Positions 8,012 to 16,084 of a stretch of 64,000 nucleotides of DNA are shown here, one piece after another. How positions within the stretch are numbered: the first letter of the stretch is position 1; each line of letters opens with the position of its first letter. This DNA is from Paraburkholderia mimosarum LMG 23256 = NBRC 106338 (GTDB lineage Bacteria; Pseudomonadota; Gammaproteobacteria; Burkholderiales; Burkholderiaceae): NCBI RefSeq assembly GCF_000739815.1, contig NZ_BBJJ01000018.1, positions 62,001 to 126,000 on the forward strand, written 5' to 3'. The position numbers were made by a program, and so were the translations under genes. Under the pieces are notes generated by a model, which searched no databases, was not told the origin of the DNA, and worked only from the letters and a program-made list of their open reading frames with translations.

Positions 8012-9202
8012 ATGCGCATCCTATTCGTCATCGGCAACCTGGGCGACTATCACGTCCCTCGCTACGAGGCCCTCGTCAGCGCGGCCTCCACTCGCGGCCA
8101 CGAAGTGGCGCTTCTGGAGGTCTTCTCGCGCTCCGGCGTCTACGGTTTTCCGCAGGAGCGCCGCGCCGCGTTCTTCGCGAACCGGCCGAGAATGGCAGAA
8201 ACGCTGGTCGAGGACGGCGCCGACAGCGACGGCCTCGGCGCACGCGGCGCCGCGCGCCTCATAGCGAAGGTGCGCCGCTTCATGCCCGACGTGGTCATCA
8301 CGCTTGGCTACAACACCGGCTATTCGGCGGTGCTGTGCTTCCTCAGGCATCTCACGCGGCGCTTCAAGCTCATCTACATGTCGGATTCGAAGGCCGACGA
8401 CGGGCTGCGCCAGCGCGCCAAGGAGCGGCTCAAGCGCCTGATCGTGAGCCGCTTCGACGGCGCGCTGGTAGCAGGCGAAAAACACCGCCGCTATGCGCAA
8501 TCGCTTGGCATCCCGAAGGAACGCTCGCGCATCGGCTTCGACGTGATCGACGTCGATTATTTCTCGCATCTCGCGCGCGCGGCGTGCGACAACCCGGAAG
8601 CCGTGCGGGCGCGCTTCGGGCTGCCGCAGCGCTACCTGCTTTGCGTGAGCCGCTTCGTGGCGCGCAAGAATGTCGACGTGCTGATCGAGGCCTATCGCCA
8701 GTCTGGCGTGGCCGAGCAGAATATCGGGCTCGTGCTGGTCGGACAGGGTCCGCTCGAAGCGCAATTGCGCGAACACATCGCCGCGCTCGGGCTCACGCCG
8801 CATGTGACGATACTCAACTCGCTCGCCAACCAGGAGATGCCCAATCTCTATGCGCTTGCGGAATTCATCGTGCTGGCGAGCGAATTCGATCAATGGGGGC
8901 TGTGCGTGAACGAGGCGTTTGCCGCCGGATGCCCCGCCATCGTCACGCGCACGTGCGGGGTAGCCGGCGAAGTGGTGATAGACGGCGTGAACGGTTTCGT
9001 CGTCGAGCCACGCGACGTGACGGCGCTCGCCCAGCGCATCGGCAAACTAGGTGGCGAGCCCGCGTTGCGCGAGCGCTTCGCGGCGGGTGCGCAAAGCGCG
9101 ATCCGGCGCTGGACGCCCCTGCTCTTCGCAGCGAGCGCACTGGAACTTGCGGAGGTCACGACGCGTAACGCACGAGACCCCGCGCAGCACGAGCTCGTCT
9201 AG
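8012..9202 (+). CDS. Glycosyltransferase family 4 (GT-B)
   Basis: A 396-residue GT-B protein. The N-terminal Rossmann domain begins MRILFVIGNLGDYHVPRYEA. The C-terminal nucleotide-sugar domain has SRFVARKNVDVLIEAYR near residue 212, LVGQGPLEAQL and the retaining EX7E-type segment EFDQWGLCVNEAFAAGCP near residue 290. The frame is open 123 codons further upstream, but that part is compositionally unlike coding sequence here. Acceptor unknown; it could act on a surface polysaccharide or lipid. It converges on the GNAT-fold gene and is divergent from hpnI, so a link to hopanoids is only positional. Confidence 0.83.
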   Translation: MRILFVIGNLGDYHVPRYEALVSAASTRGHEVALLEVFSRSGVYGFPQERRAAFFANRPRMAETLVEDGADSDGLGARGAARLIAKVRRFMPDVVITLGYNTGYSAVLCFLRHLTRRFKLIYMSDSKADDGLRQRAKERLKRLIVSRFDGALVAGEKHRRYAQSLGIPKERSRIGFDVIDVDYFSHLARAACDNPEAVRARFGLPQRYLLCVSRFVARKNVDVLIEAYRQSGVAEQNIGLVLVGQGPLEAQLREHIAALGLTPHVTILNSLANQEMPNLYALAEFIVLASEFDQWGLCVNEAFAAGCPAIVTRTCGVAGEVVIDGVNGFVVEPRDVTALAQRIGKLGGEPALRERFAAGAQSAIRRWTPLLFAASALELAEVTTRNARDPAQHELV

Positions 9203-9222
9203 TTCGCAATACGGGGCGCGAC

Positions 9223-10224
9223 TCACAGGTTCGGCGCGAAGTCCCGTGCAGGCGCCAGCTTGCGCTTGAGCGTGCGCATCAGCAAATAGCTCGTGCCGTG
9301 GCGCTCGACGCCGAGGCGCTGCGTGAGCATCGCGCCAAAACCGTTGAGGAAGCTGAATGTCGACGGGTTCGAAAAGCCGTCGAAGTCGAATGTGAGCTTG
9401 CGCGCGAGCGCGCGGCCAATGCCTGTCCATAGCAGCAGGCTGACCGAGCCGCTGTGCGAGTCCTGCGACCGCGACGAAAGCAGGTAATACATTGCCTGAT
9501 GGTCCCACACCAGACCGACCGCCGCGACGAGCTTCCCGCCCTGCCCATAAGCACCGAGCAGCGTGCCGGCCTTGCGCTCGACGAACGCATGGATGAGATC
9601 GCGCATGACCTCTTCCCCATAGGCGTTGCTACGTGAGCGCGCCGCGAGATTCGCCTCATAGAACGCGATGAACTCCTCGGGCGCGAGGTCGGACACGACC
9701 GTCAATGCGCGCGAGGCGCTGCGGATCACGTTGCGCGTCTTGCTGTTCAGCTGCTTCCAGACTTCGTCAGCCGTGGTCTGGGCGCCGATGCGAAACGTGT
9801 AGCGCGCCGACACCGTATAGCCATGCAGCGCGAACGCAAGGGCGTCGTGGATACGGGGGTCGAGCACCTGGAAAAAGCTGTCGCAGTCGGGCAACTGCTC
9901 GATCAGCCGCCCGGTGACGTCGAGGCGGTGATGCAACTGGCGCGCCGCGCTGCCCGTCACCGGCTTGATCACCGGCCCGAGCGTGCGCGTGAGCGGCGGC
10001 AAATGCGAGACACGCCACAGCCCCATGCGCTGCATCGCGTACGGCATCTCGCCGATGACCTCGCCGTTGCGCTTCACTACGGCAAGCTTCCAGTTGTCCT
10101 GCGTGGCGATATCGAGCCACCAACGCTCATGGAAGATCGAAGGCGCCGCTCGAACGGGCACCGGCGAAACAGCGGCTGCCGGCGCCTCCAGATCGGGCAA
10201 CGTCCGGTCGTTTATGGTCGTCAT
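9223..10224 (-). CDS. GNAT-fold (BioF2/FemAB-like) acetyltransferase-domain protein
   Basis: A 333-residue protein. The central region KQLNSKTRNVIRSASRALT and FIAFYEANLAARSR, and the later GAYGQGGKLVAAVGLVWDHQAMYYLLSSRS, match the BioF2-like/FemAB-type GNAT domain often found in exopolysaccharide and peptidoglycan-related loci. The C-terminus has DFDGFSNPSTFSFLNGFGA. There is no signal peptide. The start ATG at 10224 has a weak GGTGAT upstream. Its place beside a GT4 gene suggests modification of a surface sugar or peptide. Acceptor and donor are unknown. Confidence 0.75.
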   Translation of the reverse strand: MTTINDRTLPDLEAPAAAVSPVPVRAAPSIFHERWWLDIATQDNWKLAVVKRNGEVIGEMPYAMQRMGLWRVSHLPPLTRTLGPVIKPVTGSAARQLHHRLDVTGRLIEQLPDCDSFFQVLDPRIHDALAFALHGYTVSARYTFRIGAQTTADEVWKQLNSKTRNVIRSASRALTVVSDLAPEEFIAFYEANLAARSRSNAYGEEVMRDLIHAFVERKAGTLLGAYGQGGKLVAAVGLVWDHQAMYYLLSSRSQDSHSGSVSLLLWTGIGRALARKLTFDFDGFSNPSTFSFLNGFGAMLTQRLGVERHGTSYLLMRTLKRKLAPARDFAPNL

Positions 10225-10671
10225 CGATCACCGGTCTGTTCTGACTGCAAGCGCCGCGGGGTTCCGCGTGCGCTTCACCTCCCACCCCTACGCCCACGCT
10301 CCTCAACGACTTCTTGAAGATATGGCAACAGCGCGTCTTCAATATGACAGTTCACGCGACGAATATCGTTTTGGGCCCGGTTCATGCACAGCGATGCCGG
10401 ATGGCGCCTCCAGCGCCCCTTCGTTTCCGGGCTCACCAGCCAGCTGTCTCTGGCACATCCACTCCAGTCTACGGATTGCACCCTGCCCGTTTACGCCAAA
10501 ACCAAGACGCTTACGGGTAGGTTATGCCCCTGGTCGATTTCTGTCCGATCATACTTTCCGGTTCGGCTTCGCAGCATCGCTGCGACTGCGCTATTTACCT
10601 GCGTAGCGCACCCTGACGAGAACGATTTACGGTCCGCCCAATATCATCAGGAATCCGATGGAATACCATTT
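10225..10671. other. Intergenic stretch, nothing recognised
   Basis: About 450 bases between the GNAT-fold gene and the IclR remnant. No open frame here has a convincing start, codon bias or homology that I can recognise. It presumably holds the GNAT gene promoter and decayed sequence adjoining the IclR remnant. Confidence 0.45.
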
Positions 10672-11120
10672 TCACGCCAATGGTTGCGTCGTCATCGCGC
10701 GCGTGAGCCCGTGCATGGGGCGGCGTACCGCCACATCGAACGGATTCGTCTGCGGCCCGATGATCCCGGCCTGCCGCTTGAGCAGTTCGACGACCGTAGG
10801 CAGCCGGTCTTCGGTCAGACGCGCAGCTAGCGTGCCCACACTGAGCGCGCCCACGGCGCACCCGTTGCGGTCGAGAATCGGCACCGCCACACCCGCCATG
10901 CCTTCCAGCACGCCGCTATTGCGGCCCGCGTAGCCGAGCTGGCGCACGCGCTCGATCTCCGTGCGCAGATACAAGCGAGCCCCACGGCCTTGGCGAGCGG
11001 GGTCACGCGGCTGCCATCGGCCCGGGCCTCGCCCAGCGCACGGATTACCGCGAATTCGAGGCTGGTGGGCGTGGCGCGTCCTGTATCATCCCCGGGTTGT
11101 CGAACCGCCCGCTCGCCCAT
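10672..11120 (-). pseudogene. IclR-family regulator remnant (internal deletion and frameshift)
   Basis: Two IclR pieces lie end to end in different frames. The first, about 11066-10974, reads TSLEFAVIRALGEARADGSR and then VTPLAKAVGLA, which is the start of the IclR winged HTH. The second, 10974-10672, reads LRTEIERVRQLGYAGRN, then EGMAGVAVPILDRNG and VGALSVGTLAARLTEDRL, which is the end of the IclR effector domain. Roughly the last part of the HTH and over 100 residues of effector domain are missing at the junction near 10974. The possible start codon at 11120 overlaps, on the other strand, the start codon of the NlpC/P60 gene. It cannot make a working regulator. Confidence 0.75.
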
Positions 11121-12687
11121 GCGCACTGCCCTCGATTCTTCCTCCCGCCTTTGCACGCTTCCCCGGGCTTCGCGCGCCCGCCTCCTCGCGCTCGTGTTCG
11201 CCGCCGCGTGCGTGCTGCCGGGGTGCGCAACGGGCCCCACGTCGCAAACGGGCCACGCACAAGCCGCAAACGCGCTCCCGCCCGATACGGTCACGCTGTT
11301 CCCCATCGAGCACTACGACCAGAACGTCGATCACTGGATCGATCCGGCCAGCGCCACTTACGACAAGCCCTTTCTTTCCCCGGAAGTCCAGCGCGCGCAA
11401 TTCGATGCGCTCTTCGCGCGCTATTTCGGTGCGGGCCCGAACGATCCCTCGCCGTGGAATCGTGCGTTCGTCGAGCAGCGCGTGTATCGCGCCGGTGGCA
11501 GCGACATCGCCGCGCTGCAAATGCGCCGTCTCGCCTGGTTCGACAACGCGGGCAAGGCGCCGCCCCGCATCGGCTATGGCATGAATTTCCGGCCGCACAC
11601 GAAGGCGTGGATCGACGCCATCGAGCGCAACGCCAATGTCAGCCAGTTCGGGCGGGCCAGCGGCTTCGACGCCGGGCGACGCGCGATCGCCACGACGGCG
11701 CTGTATGTGCGCGAGCTGCCCACCATCGATCCATCGTTCTACTCGCACCGCATCGCGGGCGAGGGCTATCCTTTCGACAATCTCCAGGTGAGCGCGCTGC
11801 GGCCGGGCACGCCGCTCTATGTGCTCGGCACGAGCGCGGACGGCGCCTGGCGCTACGTGCAGACGCCGGACGTGCAAGGCTGGGTGCGCAGCGACGGCGT
11901 GGCGAGCGTGGACGATGCATTCGTCACCGCGTGGCGCGCAGCCGCGCGGCAGTCGCTCGGTGTCGTGGTGGTGGCCTCCGCTGCACTGCGCGACGGCGGC
12001 GGCGTGTTCCGCTTCGATGCACCCGCGGGCACGCTGCTGCCGCTGCGTCCCGCATCCGGCGCGGCACCGGGCGCGGTGCTCGTGCCGGCGCGCGACATCG
12101 ACGGCCGCGCGGCGATCCGCACCGCTCGACTCGATTCGAACGAGATCGTGCCCGCACCGCTCGCGGCCACGCCGCGCCATCTCGCGCAGCTCATGAAGGC
12201 ACTGATCGGACGCCCGTACGGCTGGGGCAATACGAACTTCGACAATGACTGCTCGGCCGAGCTGCAAAGCATTTTCGCGGCGTTCGGCGTGTGGCTGCCG
12301 CGCCATTCGTCCACGCAGATGAGTGCCGGTGCGATGACCGACCTTTCGGCGTCCACGCCCGCGCAGCGGCTCGACTGGCTCGTGCAACATGGCGCGCCCA
12401 TGCGCACACTGGTGTATATCGGCGGCCACGTGATGCTGTATCTCGGCAACGCGGAGCGCGACGGCAAGACAGTGCCGCTCGTGTACCAGGACGTGTGGGG
12501 CCTGCGTCCCGCCGACAACAGCCGCCGCGCCGTGATTGGCGGCTCGGTCGTCCTGCCGCTGCTGCTCACGTACCCGGAAGACCAAAGCCTCGAATCGCTC
12601 GCGGGAACCCCGACTTTCCAGGTCAGCATTCTGGGCACGCCGGCCGGAAATGCGCCTTCGCAGGATGAGGAAAACCCGGCGGGTTGA
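11119..12687 (+). CDS. NlpC/P60 cell-wall peptidase lipoprotein with SH3 domains
   Basis: A 522-residue exported lipoprotein. The lipobox is VLPGC with Cys36 after a hydrophobic stretch. An N-terminal stabilising region (DHWIDPASATYDKPFLS) is followed by an SH3b-like segment (LRPGTPLYVLGTSADGAWRYV, then GWVRSDGVA) and a C-terminal NlpC/P60 domain. Catalytic Cys378 lies in NDCSAE and His437 in GGHVMLYLG. This architecture is typical of gamma-D-glutamyl-diaminopimelate endopeptidases that trim peptidoglycan stem peptides. The frame is open to 10990, but 11119 gives the signal peptide directly. Monocistronic as far as visible. Confidence 0.87.
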   Translation: MRTALDSSSRLCTLPRASRARLLALVFAAACVLPGCATGPTSQTGHAQAANALPPDTVTLFPIEHYDQNVDHWIDPASATYDKPFLSPEVQRAQFDALFARYFGAGPNDPSPWNRAFVEQRVYRAGGSDIAALQMRRLAWFDNAGKAPPRIGYGMNFRPHTKAWIDAIERNANVSQFGRASGFDAGRRAIATTALYVRELPTIDPSFYSHRIAGEGYPFDNLQVSALRPGTPLYVLGTSADGAWRYVQTPDVQGWVRSDGVASVDDAFVTAWRAAARQSLGVVVVASAALRDGGGVFRFDAPAGTLLPLRPASGAAPGAVLVPARDIDGRAAIRTARLDSNEIVPAPLAATPRHLAQLMKALIGRPYGWGNTNFDNDCSAELQSIFAAFGVWLPRHSSTQMSAGAMTDLSASTPAQRLDWLVQHGAPMRTLVYIGGHVMLYLGNAERDGKTVPLVYQDVWGLRPADNSRRAVIGGSVVLPLLLTYPEDQSLESLAGTPTFQVSILGTPAGNAPSQDEENPAG

Positions 12688-12987
12688 GTCGAACGCCCGC
12701 CGAAAAACCGTGCACTGGATACATCAATTGAATCCTGGAATGTGATCGTTTCTCCCAGGATGACAGATTCCGCACGGTCGTACAAAAATAGACTCCATCG
12801 AACGTAGCATCCTGTCAACGTTGCACACCCCTCGTCAGTGGAGAAGCGATCGGTGAACGCGCATTCAATCCGGCTCATGCCTTCCAGCAAGCCCACGATG
12901 ATCACGCGCTCGTCCACGCAGCTTCTGCGCATGCGCGCGAGCCCCTGCGGCCGCGCTACCCTGTAGTACCCCGAGCACTCTGATTCG
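12688..12987. other. Intergenic stretch upstream of the porin leader
   Basis: No gene recognised. The minus strand is open across much of it, in continuation of a shadow frame of the NlpC gene, but lacks a start with a ribosome-binding site or family resemblance. Confidence 0.4.
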
Positions 12988-13009
12988 TGCGGTTCCGCGA
13001 GGAACCGCA
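12988..13009 (+). repeat. Perfect hairpin in the porin upstream region
   Basis: TGCGGTTCC and GGAACCGCA form a 9-bp perfect stem around a GCGA tetraloop (GNRA type). It is not followed by a T-run, so it is not a terminator by itself. It lies 33 bp before the terminator-like hairpin at 13042, which suggests a structured leader or small RNA. Confidence 0.6.
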
Positions 13010-13041
13010 GCCTCGCTTCGCCCATTTTCTGGCTGTTTTTT

Positions 13042-13060
13042 CCGGCTCCTGCCGGTTTTT
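13042..13060 (+). terminator. Rho-independent terminator-like hairpin upstream of the porin gene
   Basis: CCGGC-TCCT-GCCGG followed by TTTTT, on the + strand, 88 bp before the porin start. The stem is short (5 bp, all G-C). No + strand gene ends just before it except the NlpC gene 355 bp away, so it could end that transcript, attenuate porin transcription, or end a small RNA. Confidence 0.5.
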
Positions 13061-13147
13061 GCATCAAGCATTGCCTGCGCTTTGCCCGTGCGTCCGAAAC
13101 ACCTGTCACCATCACCTCAATCTACTTATAACAGTAAGGATGACGAA

Positions 13148-14245
13148 ATGTTACAACGCGACAACATCGGTATGAAATGGCTGGTCCGCTGCCTCGTGGC
13201 GGCCGGTACGATGGGGACAGCAGGCGTCGCAAACGCGCAGAGTAGCGTCACCCTGTACGGTATCGTCGACGGATCGATCCTCTATACGAGCCGCACGATG
13301 AACATGCAGACGGGCCAGAACGCCGGTCATCAGTTCTCCTTCACGGACAGCGGCATGACGGGCTCGAACTTCGGCCTGCGCGGCACGGAGGATCTGGGCG
13401 GCGGCCTGCACGCCGTTTTCGCGCTCGAAAGCGGCATCAGCGTCGCAAACGGCAAGTTCAACAACTCCAACGGCAACTTCTTCGGCCGCCAGGCCTGGAT
13501 CGGCATGGAAAGCCCGTACGGCACCGTCAAGGCCGGTTTGCAGTACTCCCCATTCTTCCTCTCGCTCTACCATACCGACCCGCGCGGCATGTCGCAATTC
13601 GGCAGCGGCCTCGTGAGCTATGTGAATAACGTGTTCGTGACCGGCCTCTTCAATAGCAATTCGCTAACGTACACGTCGCCCGAAATTGCGGGCGTCCAGG
13701 CGATGGGCATGTTCGCGATGGGCGGCGCGGCCGGCAATTTCCAGGCGGGACGCCAATATTCGGCGAGCCTGCGCTACCACATTGCGGGCTTGACGCTCAC
13801 AGGCGCACTCTACAGCGGCAACGCCGGCGGCAGCGCGGCATCGACGCCGGTTCCGGGCACCGTGGAATTCGTCGGGCGCACGCTCGGCGCGAGCTATCGC
13901 TTCCCGAACTCGCTCACGATCTCCGCTTCGTATGCGCTCTACAAGGTCGCGCAATCGTTCGACAACAGCGTCTATTCGGGTGGCCTCAGCTACATGCTCA
14001 CGCCCTACCTCAACGTCGATGCGGGAGTCTGGTACACCCATGACGGCAACGACGGCGGCAATCACTCGCTCATGGCGTCGAGCGGTTTGCAGTACTATCT
14101 TTCCAAGCGCACGACGCTCTATGGCCAGCTCGGCTACGTGTACAACCACGGGCGCATGGATACCGGATTGTCGATCAACAACGCCCTGTTTGGCGTCACC
14201 GGCTCGACGGTGGGCGCGAGCATCGGAATGCGGCATCTGTTCTGA
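13148..14245 (+). CDS. Gram-negative porin (OmpC/Porin_4 type)
   Basis: A 365-residue outer-membrane porin with a signal peptide ending GTAGVANA, followed by the hallmark QSSVTLYGIVDGSILY. Other typical elements are GSNFGLRGTEDLGGGLHAVFALE, NFFGRQAWIGMESPYGTVKAGLQ and a C-terminal TVGASIGMRHLF with terminal Phe for BAM recognition. The start at 13148 has AAGGA seven bases upstream; a shorter start at 13172 also gives a signal peptide. It forms a trimeric beta-barrel for small hydrophilic solutes. A structured leader lies just upstream, and a LacI-family remnant follows the gene. Confidence 0.93.
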   Translation: MLQRDNIGMKWLVRCLVAAGTMGTAGVANAQSSVTLYGIVDGSILYTSRTMNMQTGQNAGHQFSFTDSGMTGSNFGLRGTEDLGGGLHAVFALESGISVANGKFNNSNGNFFGRQAWIGMESPYGTVKAGLQYSPFFLSLYHTDPRGMSQFGSGLVSYVNNVFVTGLFNSNSLTYTSPEIAGVQAMGMFAMGGAAGNFQAGRQYSASLRYHIAGLTLTGALYSGNAGGSAASTPVPGTVEFVGRTLGASYRFPNSLTISASYALYKVAQSFDNSVYSGGLSYMLTPYLNVDAGVWYTHDGNDGGNHSLMASSGLQYYLSKRTTLYGQLGYVYNHGRMDTGLSINNALFGVTGSTVGASIGMRHLF

Positions 14246-14349
14246 TGCGCGATGTGCCAGGTCGCGCACGGGTCGGCGTGGCACGCCTTCCCGGCCGCAC
14301 CGCTACGCGCGGTCTCGCCACGCACATACGTCGCCTCTCGACAATTTGC

Positions 14350-14540
14350 GCCGTGATCGGCGTCACCGACGTTCGGCTCGCACATCAGATGCGTCCCGCG
14401 CTGACCACCGTCGCGATCCAGACCGAGGCCGTGGCCGCGCTGTCGATCCGCAGCCTGATCTGGCTGATCGACCACCCGGACCGGCAGCCGCCTATGGTGT
14501 TCGGGCCGCAGCCCGAACTCGTCGTCCGGATGTCCAGGGG
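14350..14540 (+). pseudogene. LacI-family regulator remnant (C-terminal end only)
   Basis: About 60 codons read VIGVTDVRLAHQMRPALTTV, then IQTEAVAALSIRSLIWLID and PQPELVVRMS. This matches the last part of a LacI/GalR effector domain (the vigfDD.la..l.PpLTTV segment and the final PeLvvR.S). No HTH or N-terminal effector half precedes it; the porin stop is only 100 bp upstream. The frame continues without resemblance to 14673. It is a leftover 3' end of a deleted regulator, possibly once linked to the porin or the adjacent oxidase. Confidence 0.68.
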
Positions 14541-14797
14541 CCACGCAGGCGGCGCCCGCGCGCCAAGGCGTAGGCAGCGCACGCAGCATCTACGCCTGGC
14601 CCGGTCGCAAGGCCGGCCGCCGTGCACGCAGCGCGGCCAGACCGGTGCACAAGCCGTGGTTGTTCGCTTCTGACCACCGCGCGCACGCTCGACAGGCGCG
14701 GGCGCAGCGCGGACAATGAACCCCCTTCAAGGCGCGTCATGAGCAGCCCCGATCGACGGGACTGCCCTGCGCGCGCCGTACCGCTCACAGGTCAGGT

Positions 14798-15967
14798 ATG
14801 CACGACACAAACCTTGGCAATCGACACTTCGACACGCTCATTGTCGGCGCTGGGTCCATGGGCATGGCGGCCGGCTATTACCTGAGCCGCCTCGGCAACA
14901 AGGTGCTGATGCTCGACGCCGGCGACCCGCCTCACGACCAGGGGGCGCACCACGGCGGCACACGCCTCATCCGCCACGCCTATGGCGAAGGCGCGGCATA
15001 CGTGCCGCTTGCGCTGCGGGCGCAGCGGCTCTGGGAAGACCTGGAGCAGCAAACGCAGCGAAACCCGCAGACCGCCCTCTTCATGCGCACGGGCGTCGTC
15101 AATATCGGCTCGCCAGATGACCCGTTCCTGCGCGAGGTGCAGTCGAGCGCGGCACGGCACGGCATCCCGCTGGAAACGCTCGGCGCATCTGAAGCCAGCA
15201 AGCGCTGGCCCGCATGGCGGCTGAGGGCCGACCAGATCGCGAACTTCGAACCCGGCGCGGGTGTGCTGTATTGCGAGCGGGCCGTCGCCGCTTACCGCCA
15301 GCTCGCGACCGCGCTCGGCGCAACCCTCTGCACGAATACGCGCGTCGTGCGCATCGACTGCCATGGCCGCGAGAGCGTCACCGTCTGGACACAGAAGAAC
15401 GAAAAGTTCACCGCCCGCGACCTGGTCGTGTGCGCCGGCAAGTCGACGCGTTCTCTGCTTGCGCCGCTCGGTCTCGACGTGCCCGTCACACGCGTGCGCA
15501 AGACGTTCGCGTGGTTCGAGGCCGCACCTGGCCTCTTTGCGCCTGAGCGCTTTCCGGGCTTTTTCGTCGCCTCCGAAGTCGGTGGCTATTACGGGTTTCC
15601 CGACCTGGACGGCAGCGGCCTGAAGCTGGGCCGCCATGACATGGGCGAGCCCGTTTCCGTGGACGCGCCGCTCGCGCCATTTGGCGCCGAACCCGGCGAT
15701 CTCGGCGATCTGCAAGCCTTCCTGCAGCGCTATTTGCCGGGCGCGGGCAAGCTGCGCGTGGGCCGCGCGTGCGAATACGACATGACGCCCGACACGCATT
15801 TCATCATCGACCGCATGCCCGCCTGTCCGAATGTCCACCTCGCAACCGGCTTTTCGGGGCATGGCTTCAAGTTCGCCAGCGCGATCGGCGAGGCGCTGGC
15901 CGAGCGGATCACGCAAGGCGAGAGCCGCATCGACCTTGCCATGTTCGCGCGTAACCGTTTCGCATAA
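14798..15967 (+). CDS. solA: FAD-dependent amine oxidase, sarcosine oxidase/N-methyl-L-tryptophan oxidase family
   Basis: A 389-residue flavoprotein with the N-terminal dinucleotide motif DTLIVGAGSMGMAAGYYLSR and the family sequence HHGGTRLIRHAYGEG. The C-terminus has GRACEYDMTPDTHFIID, where Cys325 matches the covalent 8alpha-S-cysteinyl flavin site of monomeric sarcosine oxidases, and GFSGHGFKFASAIGE. It oxidatively demethylates an N-methyl amino acid to give formaldehyde and H2O2. The exact substrate (sarcosine, N-methyltryptophan or similar) cannot be told. The start has CAGGT just upstream. No partner genes are adjacent. Confidence 0.83.
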   Translation: MHDTNLGNRHFDTLIVGAGSMGMAAGYYLSRLGNKVLMLDAGDPPHDQGAHHGGTRLIRHAYGEGAAYVPLALRAQRLWEDLEQQTQRNPQTALFMRTGVVNIGSPDDPFLREVQSSAARHGIPLETLGASEASKRWPAWRLRADQIANFEPGAGVLYCERAVAAYRQLATALGATLCTNTRVVRIDCHGRESVTVWTQKNEKFTARDLVVCAGKSTRSLLAPLGLDVPVTRVRKTFAWFEAAPGLFAPERFPGFFVASEVGGYYGFPDLDGSGLKLGRHDMGEPVSVDAPLAPFGAEPGDLGDLQAFLQRYLPGAGKLRVGRACEYDMTPDTHFIIDRMPACPNVHLATGFSGHGFKFASAIGEALAERITQGESRIDLAMFARNRFA

Positions 15968-16084
15968 CGAAGCATGCTGTTTCGCCGGAATCGTCACGAC
16001 CCGCGCCGTGAGGCGCCGCGCGCACAGGCAGCAAGCGTCGCACCCCGATCGCTCAGGAACGCAAACGGATAAGTCCGGAATATT

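Noticed and set aside
12700..13115. Minus-strand frame upstream of the porin as a regulator gene
   Set aside because: It continues from a shadow frame of the NlpC gene, has no ribosome-binding site and no recognisable HTH.
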